A program made the translations under genes and the position numbers. This document shows, one piece after another, positions 1 to 6,147 of a stretch of 13,056 nucleotides of DNA. The notes under the pieces were generated by a model that was given only the letters and a program-made list of their open reading frames with translations, had not been told where the DNA came from and did not search any database. Origin of the DNA: an uncultured Georgenia sp. (lineage in GTDB: Bacteria > Actinomycetota > Actinomycetes > Actinomycetales > Actinomycetaceae); contig NZ_CALGNQ010000051.1 of assembly GCF_937958535.1 (NCBI RefSeq), forward strand, positions 1-13,056, read 5' to 3'. Position 1 is the first letter of the stretch. Each line of letters opens with the position of its first letter.

Positions 1-336
1 GGCCGGGAGATGTCCCCGGAGATGGCGCTGGCCAACTCCCCGCACCTGCACGTGGAGAACATCCGCACCCCGATGCTCGTCATCCACGGGGACAAGGACT
101 ACCGGGTGCCCATCGGGGAGGGACTGCGGCTCTGGTACGAGCTGCTGTCGAAGTCCGGGCTGCCGGCCGACGAGGAGGGGCGCAGCCCGCACCGCTTCCT
201 CTACTTCCCGGACGAGAACCACTGGATCCTCACCCCGCAGAACGCCAAGGTCTGGTACTCGGTGGTCGAGGCGTTCCTCGCCGAGCACGTCCTGGGCGCG
301 GAGCCGGGCGACCTACCGCCCACGCTCGGCCTGTAG
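1..336 (+). CDS. S9-family serine peptidase (prolyl oligopeptidase / acylaminoacyl-peptidase type), C-terminal fragment
   Basis: The gene runs in from the left edge; the reading frame is open from base 1, so only about the last 111 residues are visible. They match the end of the alpha/beta-hydrolase catalytic domain of S9 peptidases (dipeptidyl-peptidase or acylaminoacyl-peptidase-like), which cleave short peptides. The segment VIHGDKDYRVP carries the usual charge-relay Asp (about residue 33 of the visible part) and DENHWI carries the catalytic His (about residue 74). The nucleophile Ser (GxSxGG) would lie outside the window. The insertion between these motifs, with the conserved run FLYFPDENHW, is normal for the family. 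The gene converges on the dehydrogenase operon, with a strong inverted repeat just after its stop. The in-frame ATG at 10 is internal, not a start. Substrate and localisation cannot be judged from this fragment. Confidence 0.88.
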   Translation, partial: GREMSPEMALANSPHLHVENIRTPMLVIHGDKDYRVPIGEGLRLWYELLSKSGLPADEEGRSPHRFLYFPDENHWILTPQNAKVWYSVVEAFLAEHVLGAEPGDLPPTLGL

Positions 337-345
337 GGGCCGGCC

Positions 346-381
346 CGGGCCCCTGCCGGTCGCTCGGTCTGCAGGGGCCCG
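346..381. terminator. Bidirectional terminator-like inverted repeat between convergent genes
   Basis: An 11-bp perfect GC-rich inverted repeat (arms 346-356 and 371-381, left arm CGGGCCCCTGC) encloses a 14-nt loop. It starts 9 bp after the peptidase stop codon and sits between two convergent transcription units, where a shared terminator is expected. There is no T-tract on either side, as is common for actinobacterial stem-loop terminators. A smaller hairpin (CGGTCC-TGC-GGACCG, 415-429) follows and could reinforce it. Confidence 0.6.
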
Positions 382-464
382 CCCCCGCCGATCCATCCCG
401 CGCGGGGGCACGTCCGGTCCTGCGGACCGCCGCGGCGCCACGTGCCGGATGTGCATCCCGTCGC

Positions 465-515
465 GGGACGGGGGCTCGGGGTCCGTGGGACGGGGGCCCG
501 GGGACGTGGGACGGC
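465..515. repeat. Short G-rich imperfect tandem repeat in the convergent intergenic region
   Basis: Two units of about 21-22 bp beginning GGGACGGGGGC (465-486 and 487-507), plus the start of a third (508-515), lie in the 208-bp gap (337-544) between the peptidase and E2 genes. A small hairpin (TCCCG-TCG-CGGGA, 456-468) overlaps the first unit. No ORF with coding character is seen in this gap. The repeat may be simple slippage or may add to transcription termination. Confidence 0.5.
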
Positions 516-544
516 GCGGGCGGCGGTAGCGGGCTGGGGCGGGC

Positions 545-2071
545 TCAGCCCCAGACCAGGCCCATGTCCGGGTTCTCCAGCACGCGCGCGACGTCGGCGA
601 GCACCCGCGAGCCGAGCTCTCCGTCCACCAGCCGGTGGTCGAAGGACAGCGCGAGCTGGGTGACCCAGCGCGGCCTGACCTTGTTCTTGTGCACCCACGG
701 CTGCTTCCGGATGGCGCCGAAGGCGAGGATCGCCGACTCGCCGGGGTTGAGGATCGGGGTGCCGGTGTCGATCCCGAAGACGCCGACGTTGGTGATGGTG
801 ATCGTCCCGTCGCTCATGTCGGCCGGGGTGGTCCGTCCCGCCCGCGCTGTCGCGGTGAGCTCGGCGATCGCCGCGGCGAGCCCGTGCAGGTCGAGCCGGT
901 GGGCGTCCTTGATGTTGGGCACGACGAGCCCGCGCGGGGTGGCCGCGGCGATGCCGAGGTTGATGTAGTGCTTGTAGACGATCTCCTGCGCCTCGTCGTC
1001 CCAGGAGGCGTTGATCTGCGGGTGGCGGCGCACCGCGAGGACGAGCGCCTTGGCCGCGAGCAGGAGTGGGGTGACGCGGACGTCGGCAAAGGCCGGGTCC
1101 TGCTTGAGCCGGGCGACGAGCTTCATCGAGCGGGTGACGTCCACCGTGTGGAAGACGGTGACGTGCGGGGCGGTGAAGGCCGACTCGACCATCGCCTCCG
1201 CGGTGCGGCGGCGCACCGACCGCACGGGCACGCGGGTGCGGCGGCCGTCGGCGGAGACGACACCGTCGGCGAGCCACGGCTGGTCGTCGCCCGGGTAGGT
1301 CGCCAGCTCCTCGGCACCGGAGCGCTCGGAGTGGGCGAGGACGTCCTCCCGGGTGACGATGCCCCCGGGGCCGGTGGCCGCGACCGCCGACAGGTCGACG
1401 CCCAGGTCCTTGGCGAGCTTGCGCACCGGGGGCTTGGCGAGCACGGCCGGGTCGGTGCGGCGGGTGCCGTCGCCGGCCCGCGGACCCGCTGTGGCCCCGG
1501 TCGGGGCACCGACCGCGGCGGGCGCTGCCGACAGCGCGGCCGGTTGCGAGGCGGGCCGGGCCGCGCCGTCTCCCGTCGCGGCGGGCGCCGCCGAGCTGCG
1601 GCCCGTAGCGGCAGGCGCCGCCGCGCTGCGATCCGTCGCGGCGCTACCCGAGGTGCCGGCGGGCGCGGGGGCCGTGTGGCGCCGGCGGCGCGCCACCGGT
1701 GCCTCCTTCGTGCCGTAGCCGACGAGGACGTCACCGCTCGTCGCGGCCTCACGCTGCGGCTCGGCCTCGCGCTCGGTCGCGGCCTGGTCCTCGGCGGGTG
1801 CCGCCCCGTCGCCCGGGGCCCCGCCCGGGTCGGTGTCGATGACGACGATCGGCGCCCCGACGGGCACCGTCTGCCCTTCCGCGACGAGGATCTCGGTGAC
1901 CACACCTGCCCACGGGGCGGGCAGCTCGACGAGCGACTTCGCCGTCTCGATCTCCACGAGCGTCTGGTTGACGGTGACGGTGTCCCCGACGGCGACCCGC
2001 CACTCGGCGATCTCCGCCTCGGTGAGGCCCTCTCCGACGTCGGGAAGCTTGAACTGCTGGTAGCTCGGCAC
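545..2071 (-). CDS. bkdC: Dihydrolipoamide acyltransferase, E2 of a 2-oxoacid (probably branched-chain) dehydrogenase complex
   Basis: A 508-residue E2 core protein that transfers acyl groups from E1-bound thiamine diphosphate to CoA via lipoate. Domains in order: one lipoyl domain (residues 4-80, lipoyl-lysine Lys45 in ETAKS), a long Ala/Pro-rich linker (about 82-208) with a decapeptide repeat, the E3/E1-binding domain (about 210-248, PPVRKLAKDLGVDL and GPGGIVTREDV), and the catalytic domain (about 275-508) ending in SFDHRLVDG with catalytic His479 and Asp483. The start chosen is GTG at 2071, directly before the lipoyl domain (MPSYQQFKLPDVGEGL). AGGAG lies 4 nt upstream, overlapping the E1beta stop. 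The longer open frame upstream reads through E1beta and is rejected. A single lipoyl domain together with split E1 subunits favours a branched-chain 2-oxoacid substrate; pyruvate cannot be excluded. No E3 gene is present nearby. Confidence 0.93.
   Translation of the reverse strand: MPSYQQFKLPDVGEGLTEAEIAEWRVAVGDTVTVNQTLVEIETAKSLVELPAPWAGVVTEILVAEGQTVPVGAPIVVIDTDPGGAPGDGAAPAEDQAATEREAEPQREAATSGDVLVGYGTKEAPVARRRRHTAPAPAGTSGSAATDRSAAAPAATGRSSAAPAATGDGAARPASQPAALSAAPAAVGAPTGATAGPRAGDGTRRTDPAVLAKPPVRKLAKDLGVDLSAVAATGPGGIVTREDVLAHSERSGAEELATYPGDDQPWLADGVVSADGRRTRVPVRSVRRRTAEAMVESAFTAPHVTVFHTVDVTRSMKLVARLKQDPAFADVRVTPLLLAAKALVLAVRRHPQINASWDDEAQEIVYKHYINLGIAAATPRGLVVPNIKDAHRLDLHGLAAAIAELTATARAGRTTPADMSDGTITITNVGVFGIDTGTPILNPGESAILAFGAIRKQPWVHKNKVRPRWVTQLALSFDHRLVDGELGSRVLADVARVLENPDMGLVWG
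1572..1643. repeat. 30-bp tandem repeat inside the E2 linker coding region
   Basis: Two 30-bp units (1572-1601 and 1602-1631) and a partial third (1632-1643) share the pattern CCGT(C/A)GCGGC(G/A)GGCGCCGCC. The repeat keeps the E2 reading frame and encodes the decapeptide AAPAATGRSS and variants (roughly residues 143-172). Ala/Pro repeats in E2 linkers keep the lipoyl arm mobile, so this is a length-variable spacer rather than a mobile element. Confidence 0.7.
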
Positions 2072-2075
2072 GTGA

Positions 2076-2080
2076 CTCCT
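2076..2080 (-). promoter_or_regulatory. Ribosome binding site deciding the GTG start of E2
   Basis: AGGAG on the minus strand lies 4 nt before GTG 2071 and overlaps the E1beta stop codon (2080-2082). The arrangement implies translational coupling of E1beta and E2. It supports GTG over any upstream start, because the product then begins exactly at the lipoyl domain. Confidence 0.7.
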
Positions 2081-3105
2081 CAGTACGCCAGGGTCCGGTC
2101 GACGGCGTCGAGCACCCGGTCGAGACCGGGGAGGTACTCCTCCTCGAACGCGGACGCGGGGTAGGGGGTGTGGAAGCCGCCGACGCGCAGCACCGGGGCT
2201 TCCAGGTGGTAGAAGCACTCCTCGGTGACCCGGGCGGCCAGCTCGGCCCCCGCCCCGAAGAACATCGGGGCCTCGTGGGCGACGACCAGACGGCCGGTCC
2301 GCCGCACCGACGCCGCGACGGTGTCGACGTCGAGCGGGGAGACGGAGCGCAGGTCGACGACCTCGAGCTCGGCGCCCTCCGCGGCGGCCGCCTGCGCGGC
2401 GGCGAGGAGCGTCTTGACGGTCGGGCCGTACCCGGCAAGGGTCGCGTCGCGCCCGGGACGCACGACGCGGGCGGTGTGCAGGCCGGTGGTCACCGCCGCT
2501 TCACCCAGGTCCACGGGCGCCTCGACGTCGACCTCACCGCGCTCCCAGTAGCGGGCCTTGGGCTCGAGGAAGATCACCGGGTCGGGCGAGGCGATCGCCT
2601 GCTGGACCATCGTGAAGGCGTCGGCGCTGGTGGCGGGGGTGACGACGCGCAGGCCGGCGGTGTGGGCGAAGAGCGCCTCGGGAGACTCGCTGTGGTGCTC
2701 GATGGAGCGGATGCCGCCCCCGTAGGGGATGCGGACGACCACGGGCACCTGCACCCGGCCCTGCGTCCGGTAGGAGAGCTTGGCGAGCTGGGTGGTGATC
2801 TGGTCGAAGCCCGGGAAGACGAAGCCGTCGAACTGGATCTCGCAGACGGGGCGGTAGCCGGCCATCGCCAGGCCGATCGCGGTGCCGATGATCCCGGACT
2901 CGGCGAGCGGGGTGTCGACGACCCGGTCGCGGCCGAACTCCTTCTGCAGCCCGTCGGTGACCCGGAAGACCCCGCCGAGCGGGCCGATGTCCTCCCCCAT
3001 GAGGAGCACCCGGTCGTCGCGGCGCATCGCGGCGCGCAGCCCGGCATTGATCGCCCTGGCCATCGGCAGGGCGGTGGGTGCGGGGGCGGCGGTGGTCGCC
3101 GTCAT
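2080..3105 (-). CDS. bkdB: 2-oxoacid dehydrogenase E1 component, beta subunit (probably branched-chain)
   Basis: A 341-residue protein, the normal length for E1beta. With E1alpha it forms the alpha2beta2 thiamine-diphosphate enzyme that decarboxylates a 2-oxoacid and reductively acylates the E2 lipoyl arm. Visible family features are LLMGEDIGPLGGVF (about 34-47), DTPLAESGI with the cofactor-activating Glu69, the stretch from FDGFVFPGFDQI, the conserved IEHHSESPEA near His137-138, and the C-terminal transketolase domain (about 210-330, GYGPTVK then LEVVDLRSVSPLD). The ATG at 3105 overlaps the E1alpha stop by ATGA. GAGGAGG lies 7 nt upstream, giving tight coupling and equal subunit synthesis. 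A longer upstream open frame is an E1alpha shadow. Substrate assignment (branched-chain versus pyruvate) is inferred from the complex type. Confidence 0.94.
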   Translation of the reverse strand: MTATTAAPAPTALPMARAINAGLRAAMRRDDRVLLMGEDIGPLGGVFRVTDGLQKEFGRDRVVDTPLAESGIIGTAIGLAMAGYRPVCEIQFDGFVFPGFDQITTQLAKLSYRTQGRVQVPVVVRIPYGGGIRSIEHHSESPEALFAHTAGLRVVTPATSADAFTMVQQAIASPDPVIFLEPKARYWERGEVDVEAPVDLGEAAVTTGLHTARVVRPGRDATLAGYGPTVKTLLAAAQAAAAEGAELEVVDLRSVSPLDVDTVAASVRRTGRLVVAHEAPMFFGAGAELAARVTEECFYHLEAPVLRVGGFHTPYPASAFEEEYLPGLDRVLDAVDRTLAY

Positions 3106-4265
3106 CGCTCGTCCTCCTCGAAGGAGCTGCGGTACTCCGCGTACCAGGCCCGCTCGGCGGCGACCTGCGGGTGGGGCGCAGCATAGACGTGGTCGAACAT
3201 CGTCTCCGGGCCGGCGGGGGCGAGGGCCCGGCAGTACTCGCGGGTGGCCTCGCCGAGCGCGTCGGCGGCGGCCTCGACCTCGGCGAGGAACGCGTCGTCG
3301 GCGTGACCCTGGGCGGTGAGGTACGTGCGCAGCCGGACGATGGGGTCGCGTCGGCGCCAGTACTCCTCCTCGGCGCTGGTGCGGTAGCGCGTCGGGTCGT
3401 CGGCGGTGGTGTGGGCGCCCATCCGGTAGGTGTAGGCCTCGATGAAGGTGGGGCCGCCGCCGCTGCGGGCGCGGTCGAGCGCCTCGGCGGTGACCGCGTA
3501 GCTGGCCAGCACGTCGTTGCCGTCCACCCGCACCGACGGGATACCCACGCCGGTGCCGCGGCGGGCGAGCGGCACGGTGCTCTGCCCGCTCGTCGGCACG
3601 GAGATCGCCCACTGGTTGTTCTGGCAGACGAAGACGACGGGCGCGTTGTTGACGGCGGCGAAGACCATCGCCTCGTGGACGTCGCCCTGGGAGGTGGCGC
3701 CGTCGCCGAAGTAGACGACGACGGCGCGGTCGCGCTCGGGGTCGCCGGTGCCGACGTCGCCGTCGCGCTGCACGCCCATGGCGTACCCGGTCGCGTGCAG
3801 TGTGTGGGCCCCGATGACGAAGGTGTAGACGTGGAAGTTGTGGGCCGCGGGGTCCCAGCCGCCGTGCTCGATGCCGCGGAAGACCCGCATGAGCTCACGC
3901 ATGTCCATCCCCCTGGTGTGGGCGACGGCGTGCTCGCGGTAGGAGGGGAAGACGAAGTCCTGCGGCCTCATCGCCCGGCCGGAGCCGACCTGGGCGGCCT
4001 CCTGGCCCAGGCTGGGTGGCCACAGCCCCAGCTCGCCCTGCCGCTGCAGGGCGGTCGCCTCGGCGTCGAAGCGGCGCGCCAGCACCATGTCGCGGTAGAG
4101 GCCGCGGAGCTCGGCGGGTCCGAGGTCGGCGACCCACGCGTCGTAACGACTGTGGTCCAGGCGCCGACCCTCCGGGTCGAGGAGCTGGACGAGCGTGTCG
4201 GGATCTGCCGTGCTGCTCGCCTCAGGGCGCGGTGTCAGTGTGTCCATGGTGGTGACCACCTCCAT
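3102..4265 (-). CDS. bkdA: 2-oxoacid dehydrogenase E1 component, alpha subunit (probably branched-chain)
   Basis: A 387-residue protein, first gene of the operon. It carries the thiamine-diphosphate/Mg motif starting at GDGA (187-190) and ending at NN (216-217) with the usual spacing. It also has PSYREH (107-112), a conserved active-site-loop segment, and the later loop YRMGAHTTADDPTRYR, typical of branched-chain and related E1alpha proteins. It pairs with the next gene to form heterotetrameric E1. Many actinobacteria use a single-chain AceE for pyruvate, which makes branched-chain 2-oxoacid dehydrogenase the better reading; automatic pipelines often call such proteins pyruvate dehydrogenase E1 alpha. 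Two starts are possible. ATG 4265 has GGAGG 8 nt upstream, and ATG 4247 (six codons later, 381 aa) has GGAGGTGG 8 nt upstream. Transcription likely starts in the dyad-rich region just upstream. Confidence 0.93.
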   Translation of the reverse strand: MEVVTTMDTLTPRPEASSTADPDTLVQLLDPEGRRLDHSRYDAWVADLGPAELRGLYRDMVLARRFDAEATALQRQGELGLWPPSLGQEAAQVGSGRAMRPQDFVFPSYREHAVAHTRGMDMRELMRVFRGIEHGGWDPAAHNFHVYTFVIGAHTLHATGYAMGVQRDGDVGTGDPERDRAVVVYFGDGATSQGDVHEAMVFAAVNNAPVVFVCQNNQWAISVPTSGQSTVPLARRGTGVGIPSVRVDGNDVLASYAVTAEALDRARSGGGPTFIEAYTYRMGAHTTADDPTRYRTSAEEEYWRRRDPIVRLRTYLTAQGHADDAFLAEVEAAADALGEATREYCRALAPAGPETMFDHVYAAPHPQVAAERAWYAEYRSSFEEDER

Positions 4266-4278
4266 CGGTCCTGCCTCC
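4256..4278 (-). promoter_or_regulatory. Two competing ribosome binding sites for E1alpha
   Basis: GGAGG at 4274-4278 serves ATG 4265 with 8 nt spacing. GGAGGTGG at 4256-4263, part of which is the coding sequence of the longer form, serves ATG 4247, also with 8 nt spacing. The second site matches the 16S rRNA 3' end over more bases, so the shorter protein may be the main product. Confidence 0.5.
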
Positions 4279-4302
4279 TCCCGCCCGGGGGTCGGCCCCG
4301 AA

Positions 4303-4331
4303 CCTACGCCAGCGTAGGCTACGGAACCGTA
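4303..4331 (-). promoter_or_regulatory. Overlapping operator-like palindromes upstream of the 2-oxoacid dehydrogenase operon
   Basis: Three interlocked dyads lie 38-66 bp before the E1alpha ATG. They are CCTACGC-CA-GCGTAGG (4303-4318, perfect 7-bp arms), CGTAG-G-CTACG (4313-4323) and TACGG-AA-CCGTA (4320-4331). They sit where the operon promoter must be, so a dimeric repressor or activator binding here would control transcription of the operon. The regulator is not in the window. Short dyads of this kind are bound by TetR-type regulators in actinobacteria, but the family is an inference. Confidence 0.55.
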
Positions 4332-4340
4332 ACCTGCGCT

Positions 4341-4355
4341 TGTAGAAGGGCTACA
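4341..4355 (-). promoter_or_regulatory. Operator-like dyad TGTAG-N5-CTACA
   Basis: A perfect 5-bp dyad (TGTAG, AAGGG, CTACA) lies 76-90 bp upstream of the E1alpha start and shares the GTAG/CTAC core with the palindromes at 4303-4331. It probably belongs to the same regulatory cluster. Confidence 0.4.
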
Positions 4356-4397
4356 GAACCTCGCGGCGCCAGTTGTCGGGGCTGCGTCCGTAGCGGA

Positions 4398-4447
4398 TCA
4401 CCGGTCTGCTCACCGCCGGTGACGGAGTTCTTCACTGGTAGCGCTAC
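4398..4447 (-). promoter_or_regulatory. Distal inverted repeats between the CMD-family gene and the dehydrogenase operon
   Basis: A 7-bp inverted repeat TCACCGG / CCGGTGA (4398-4404 and 4416-4422, 11-nt loop) lies about 60 bp beyond the stop of the upstream CMD-family gene. It may help end that transcript, although there is no T-tract. A 10-bp perfect palindrome GTAGCGCTAC (4438-4447) lies between it and that stop, and again carries the GTAG/CTAC core. Together with the sites at 4303-4355 these account for much of the 217-bp gap 4266-4482, in which I see no gene. Confidence 0.4.
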
Positions 4448-4482
4448 GTCGGGCGCACGTCGACGGTGCGCGTCCTCCCGGC

Positions 4483-4854
4483 TCAGTCGGCGAACGCGGC
4501 CTTGAGGCAGCGCATCGCGGCCAGCACCTTGGGCACGCCGATGTAGGGCATGAGGTGGACGAGGCACTCGGCCACCTCCTCCCGGCTCATCCCGGCGACC
4601 TCCACCGCGGTGCGGATGTGGCCCGTGAGCTGCGGCTCCGTCCCGCCCATGGCGGCGAGCGCGGCCATGTTCAGCATCTGCCGGTCGCGCAGCTCGAGCC
4701 CCGCGCGCTGGTAGGTGCCGCCGAAGACGGCCTCGACGACCCAGTCCGAGGCGCCCGGGGCGTACTCGTCCAGCTGCTGCCGCCAGGCCGCGGCCGCCTC
4801 GGGGGACTGGGTCTCCTCGACGAACTGCAGGCCCTTGCTCATGCTCACACTCAC
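4483..4854 (-). CDS. Carboxymuconolactone decarboxylase (CMD) family protein
   Basis: A 123-residue single-domain all-helical protein matching the PcaC/CMD fold: ELRDRQMLNMAALAAMGG, then QLTGHIRTAVEVAGMSREEVAE, then LVHLMPYIGVPKVLAAMRCL. PcaC proper decarboxylates 4-carboxymuconolactone in protocatechuate breakdown, but most family members are not that enzyme and no other pca gene is nearby, so the reaction is unknown. There is no CxxC motif, which argues against an AhpD-type peroxidase partner. The start is GTG 4854, preceded by GAGGTGG 4 nt upstream; ATG 4842, four codons later, lies too far from that site. The gene lies upstream of, and in the same direction as, the dehydrogenase operon, but 217 bp of regulatory sequence separate them, so independent expression is likely. 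Confidence 0.85.
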   Translation of the reverse strand: MSVSMSKGLQFVEETQSPEAAAAWRQQLDEYAPGASDWVVEAVFGGTYQRAGLELRDRQMLNMAALAAMGGTEPQLTGHIRTAVEVAGMSREEVAECLVHLMPYIGVPKVLAAMRCLKAAFAD

Positions 4855-4909
4855 GGGTCCACCTCATTCTCTCCACGGGTACGGGTGCGCCTCCGCGTCG
4901 AGGCGGTGC

Positions 4910-4949
4910 CTCCGCGAGGTCCCGCAGGACCGGCTCCGCGAAGGTCCCG
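4910..4949. repeat. Direct repeats with hairpin potential in the CMD-family gene leader
   Basis: CTCCGCGAGGTCCCG (4910-4924) recurs as CTCCGCGAAGGTCCCG (4934-4949), differing by one inserted base. The sequence between them gives two alternative stems: GGTCC-CGCA-GGACC at 4918-4931, and GGACC (4927-4931) with GGTCC (4943-4947). The same GGACC arm can pair with either partner, the layout of a two-state leader. It lies in the predicted 5' leader of the CMD-family gene. Confidence 0.45.
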
Positions 4950-4952
4950 TCG

Positions 4953-4982
4953 AGCATCCTCAGGTGCCGGCCCGGGTGTCAA
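4953..4982 (-). promoter_or_regulatory. Predicted sigma-70-type promoter of the CMD-family gene
   Basis: On the minus strand a perfect TTGACA (4977-4982) is followed 18 bp later by GATGCT (4953-4958), a partial -10. This gives a leader of about 95 nt before GTG 4854. An inverted repeat CCGGGT / ACCCGG (4972-4977 and 4988-4993) spans the -35 and may be an operator or the end of the upstream pat transcript. Confidence 0.45.
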
Positions 4983-5001
4983 AACCGACCCGGCCCGCGC
5001 C

Positions 5002-6096
5002 TCAGACCGACGGGGCCACCGCGCTGCGCCGGCCGAGCCACTGGCGGGCGAGGGCGATGACGGCGTCGTTGCCCTCGTTCTCCCCGACGCTGACCCGGAC
5101 GCCCTCGCCGTCGAACGCCCGCACCATCGCCCCGCTCAGCGCCGACTCGCGCGCGAACGCCGCGGCGTGCCGGCCGACCGCGAGCCAGTAGAAGTTGCCC
5201 TGCGTCTCGGGCACCGTCCAGCCGGCCGCTCGGAGCTCGGCCACCACCCGGGCGCGCTCCTGCACGATCCGGTCGCACCGGTCGCGGACGAGGTCCGTCT
5301 CCCGCAGCGCGGCCAGCGCGGCGGCCTGCCCGAGCGCGTTGACCCCGAAGGGGGTGGAAGCCGCCCGCAGGCCGCGGATGAGCCGGGGCCGGGCCACCGC
5401 GTAGCCCACCCGCAGCCCGGCGAGCCCGTAGGCCTTGGAGAAGGTGCGCAGGACGAGGACGTTCTTGAACTCGGCGGCCAGCGCCAGGCCGTCGGTGGCG
5501 GCCCCGTCCCGGACGAACTCGACGTAGGCCTCGTCGACCACGACGAGCACCTCCCGGGGCACCCGGGCGAGGAAGGCACGCATCTCGTCGTCGTGGACGA
5601 CGGTGCCGGTGGGGTTGTTCGGCGTGCACACGAGGACGACGCGGGTGCGCTCGGTGATGGCGTCGGCCATGGCGGTGAGGTCGTGGCTGCCGTCGGCGCG
5701 CAGCGGGACGGGCACCCCGGTGGCGCCGGCGACCTGGATCGCGATCGGGTAGGCCTCGAAGGACCGCCAGGCGTGGACCACCTCGTCGCCGGGCCCGCAC
5801 GCCGCCTTGAGCACCGTCTCGAGCACGGCGACCGAGCCGTTGCCCACGGCGATGCGCTCGGCCTCGGTGCCGAGGTGGGCGGCGATCGCGCCGACGAGCT
5901 CGGTGGCGTACATGTCGGGGTAGCGGTTGAGGTCGGCGGCGGCGTCGGACACGGCGCTGAGCACGGCCGGAGACGGCGGGAACGGGTTCTCGTTGGACGA
6001 GAGCTTGTACGCGGAGCCGCCCGCGGGTGGACGCTGGCCCGGGACGTAGGCCGGCAGGGAGTGGATGTCCTCGCGGAAGCGGAACGCTGGTGCCAT
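5002..6096 (-). CDS. pat: Aromatic amino acid / phenylalanine aminotransferase (HisC2/Pat type)
   Basis: A 364-residue fold-type I PLP aminotransferase close to histidinol-phosphate aminotransferases. Visible features are the N-terminal YKLSSNENPFPPSP (30-43), the NRYPDMYATEL segment (57-67), GNGSVAVLE (85-93), NNPTGT (160-165), DEAYVEF (188-194), the PLP Schiff-base Lys221 in FSKAYGLAGLRVGY, and a C-terminal substrate-carboxylate Arg region (VRVSVGENEGND). LSSNENP with NRYPD and the GNGSVAVLE form is typical of the Pat/HisC2 branch, which transaminates phenylpyruvate and related aromatic keto acids. No his genes adjoin it. The start is ATG 6096; only a weak GGTGGG-type site lies upstream, so the transcript may be leaderless or weakly initiated. 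It is divergent from the membrane-protein gene, with 51 bp between the starts. Confidence 0.88.
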   Translation of the reverse strand: MAPAFRFREDIHSLPAYVPGQRPPAGGSAYKLSSNENPFPPSPAVLSAVSDAAADLNRYPDMYATELVGAIAAHLGTEAERIAVGNGSVAVLETVLKAACGPGDEVVHAWRSFEAYPIAIQVAGATGVPVPLRADGSHDLTAMADAITERTRVVLVCTPNNPTGTVVHDDEMRAFLARVPREVLVVVDEAYVEFVRDGAATDGLALAAEFKNVLVLRTFSKAYGLAGLRVGYAVARPRLIRGLRAASTPFGVNALGQAAALAALRETDLVRDRCDRIVQERARVVAELRAAGWTVPETQGNFYWLAVGRHAAAFARESALSGAMVRAFDGEGVRVSVGENEGNDAVIALARQWLGRRSAVAPSV

Positions 6097-6147
6097 GCCG
6101 TCATGATCCCACCCCGGCCGAGGTGCTCGGCGTGCGACGATGTGCCG

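Noticed and set aside
635..2164. Long plus-strand open frame opposite the E2 gene
   Set aside because: A high-GC antisense shadow; the translation is Gly/Arg/Val-rich with no domain, while the minus frame gives a complete E2.
545..4265. Pyruvate dehydrogenase complex
   Set aside because: Not excluded, but heterodimeric E1 with a single-lipoyl E2 and no E3 in an actinobacterium better fits the branched-chain type; a check for aceE elsewhere in the genome would decide.
3078..4505. Long plus-strand open frame opposite E1alpha
   Set aside because: Shadow of the E1alpha gene; no recognisable motif and it crosses the operon promoter region.
4319..4957. 212-residue minus-strand frame overlapping the CMD-family gene
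   Set aside because: Out of frame with the CMD-family protein, Arg-rich and motif-free; the CMD frame has a good ribosome site and a family match.
4555..6147. Upstream extension of the membrane-protein frame through pat and the CMD-family gene
   Set aside because: Only the final 123 residues have family similarity; the rest is antisense to two real genes.
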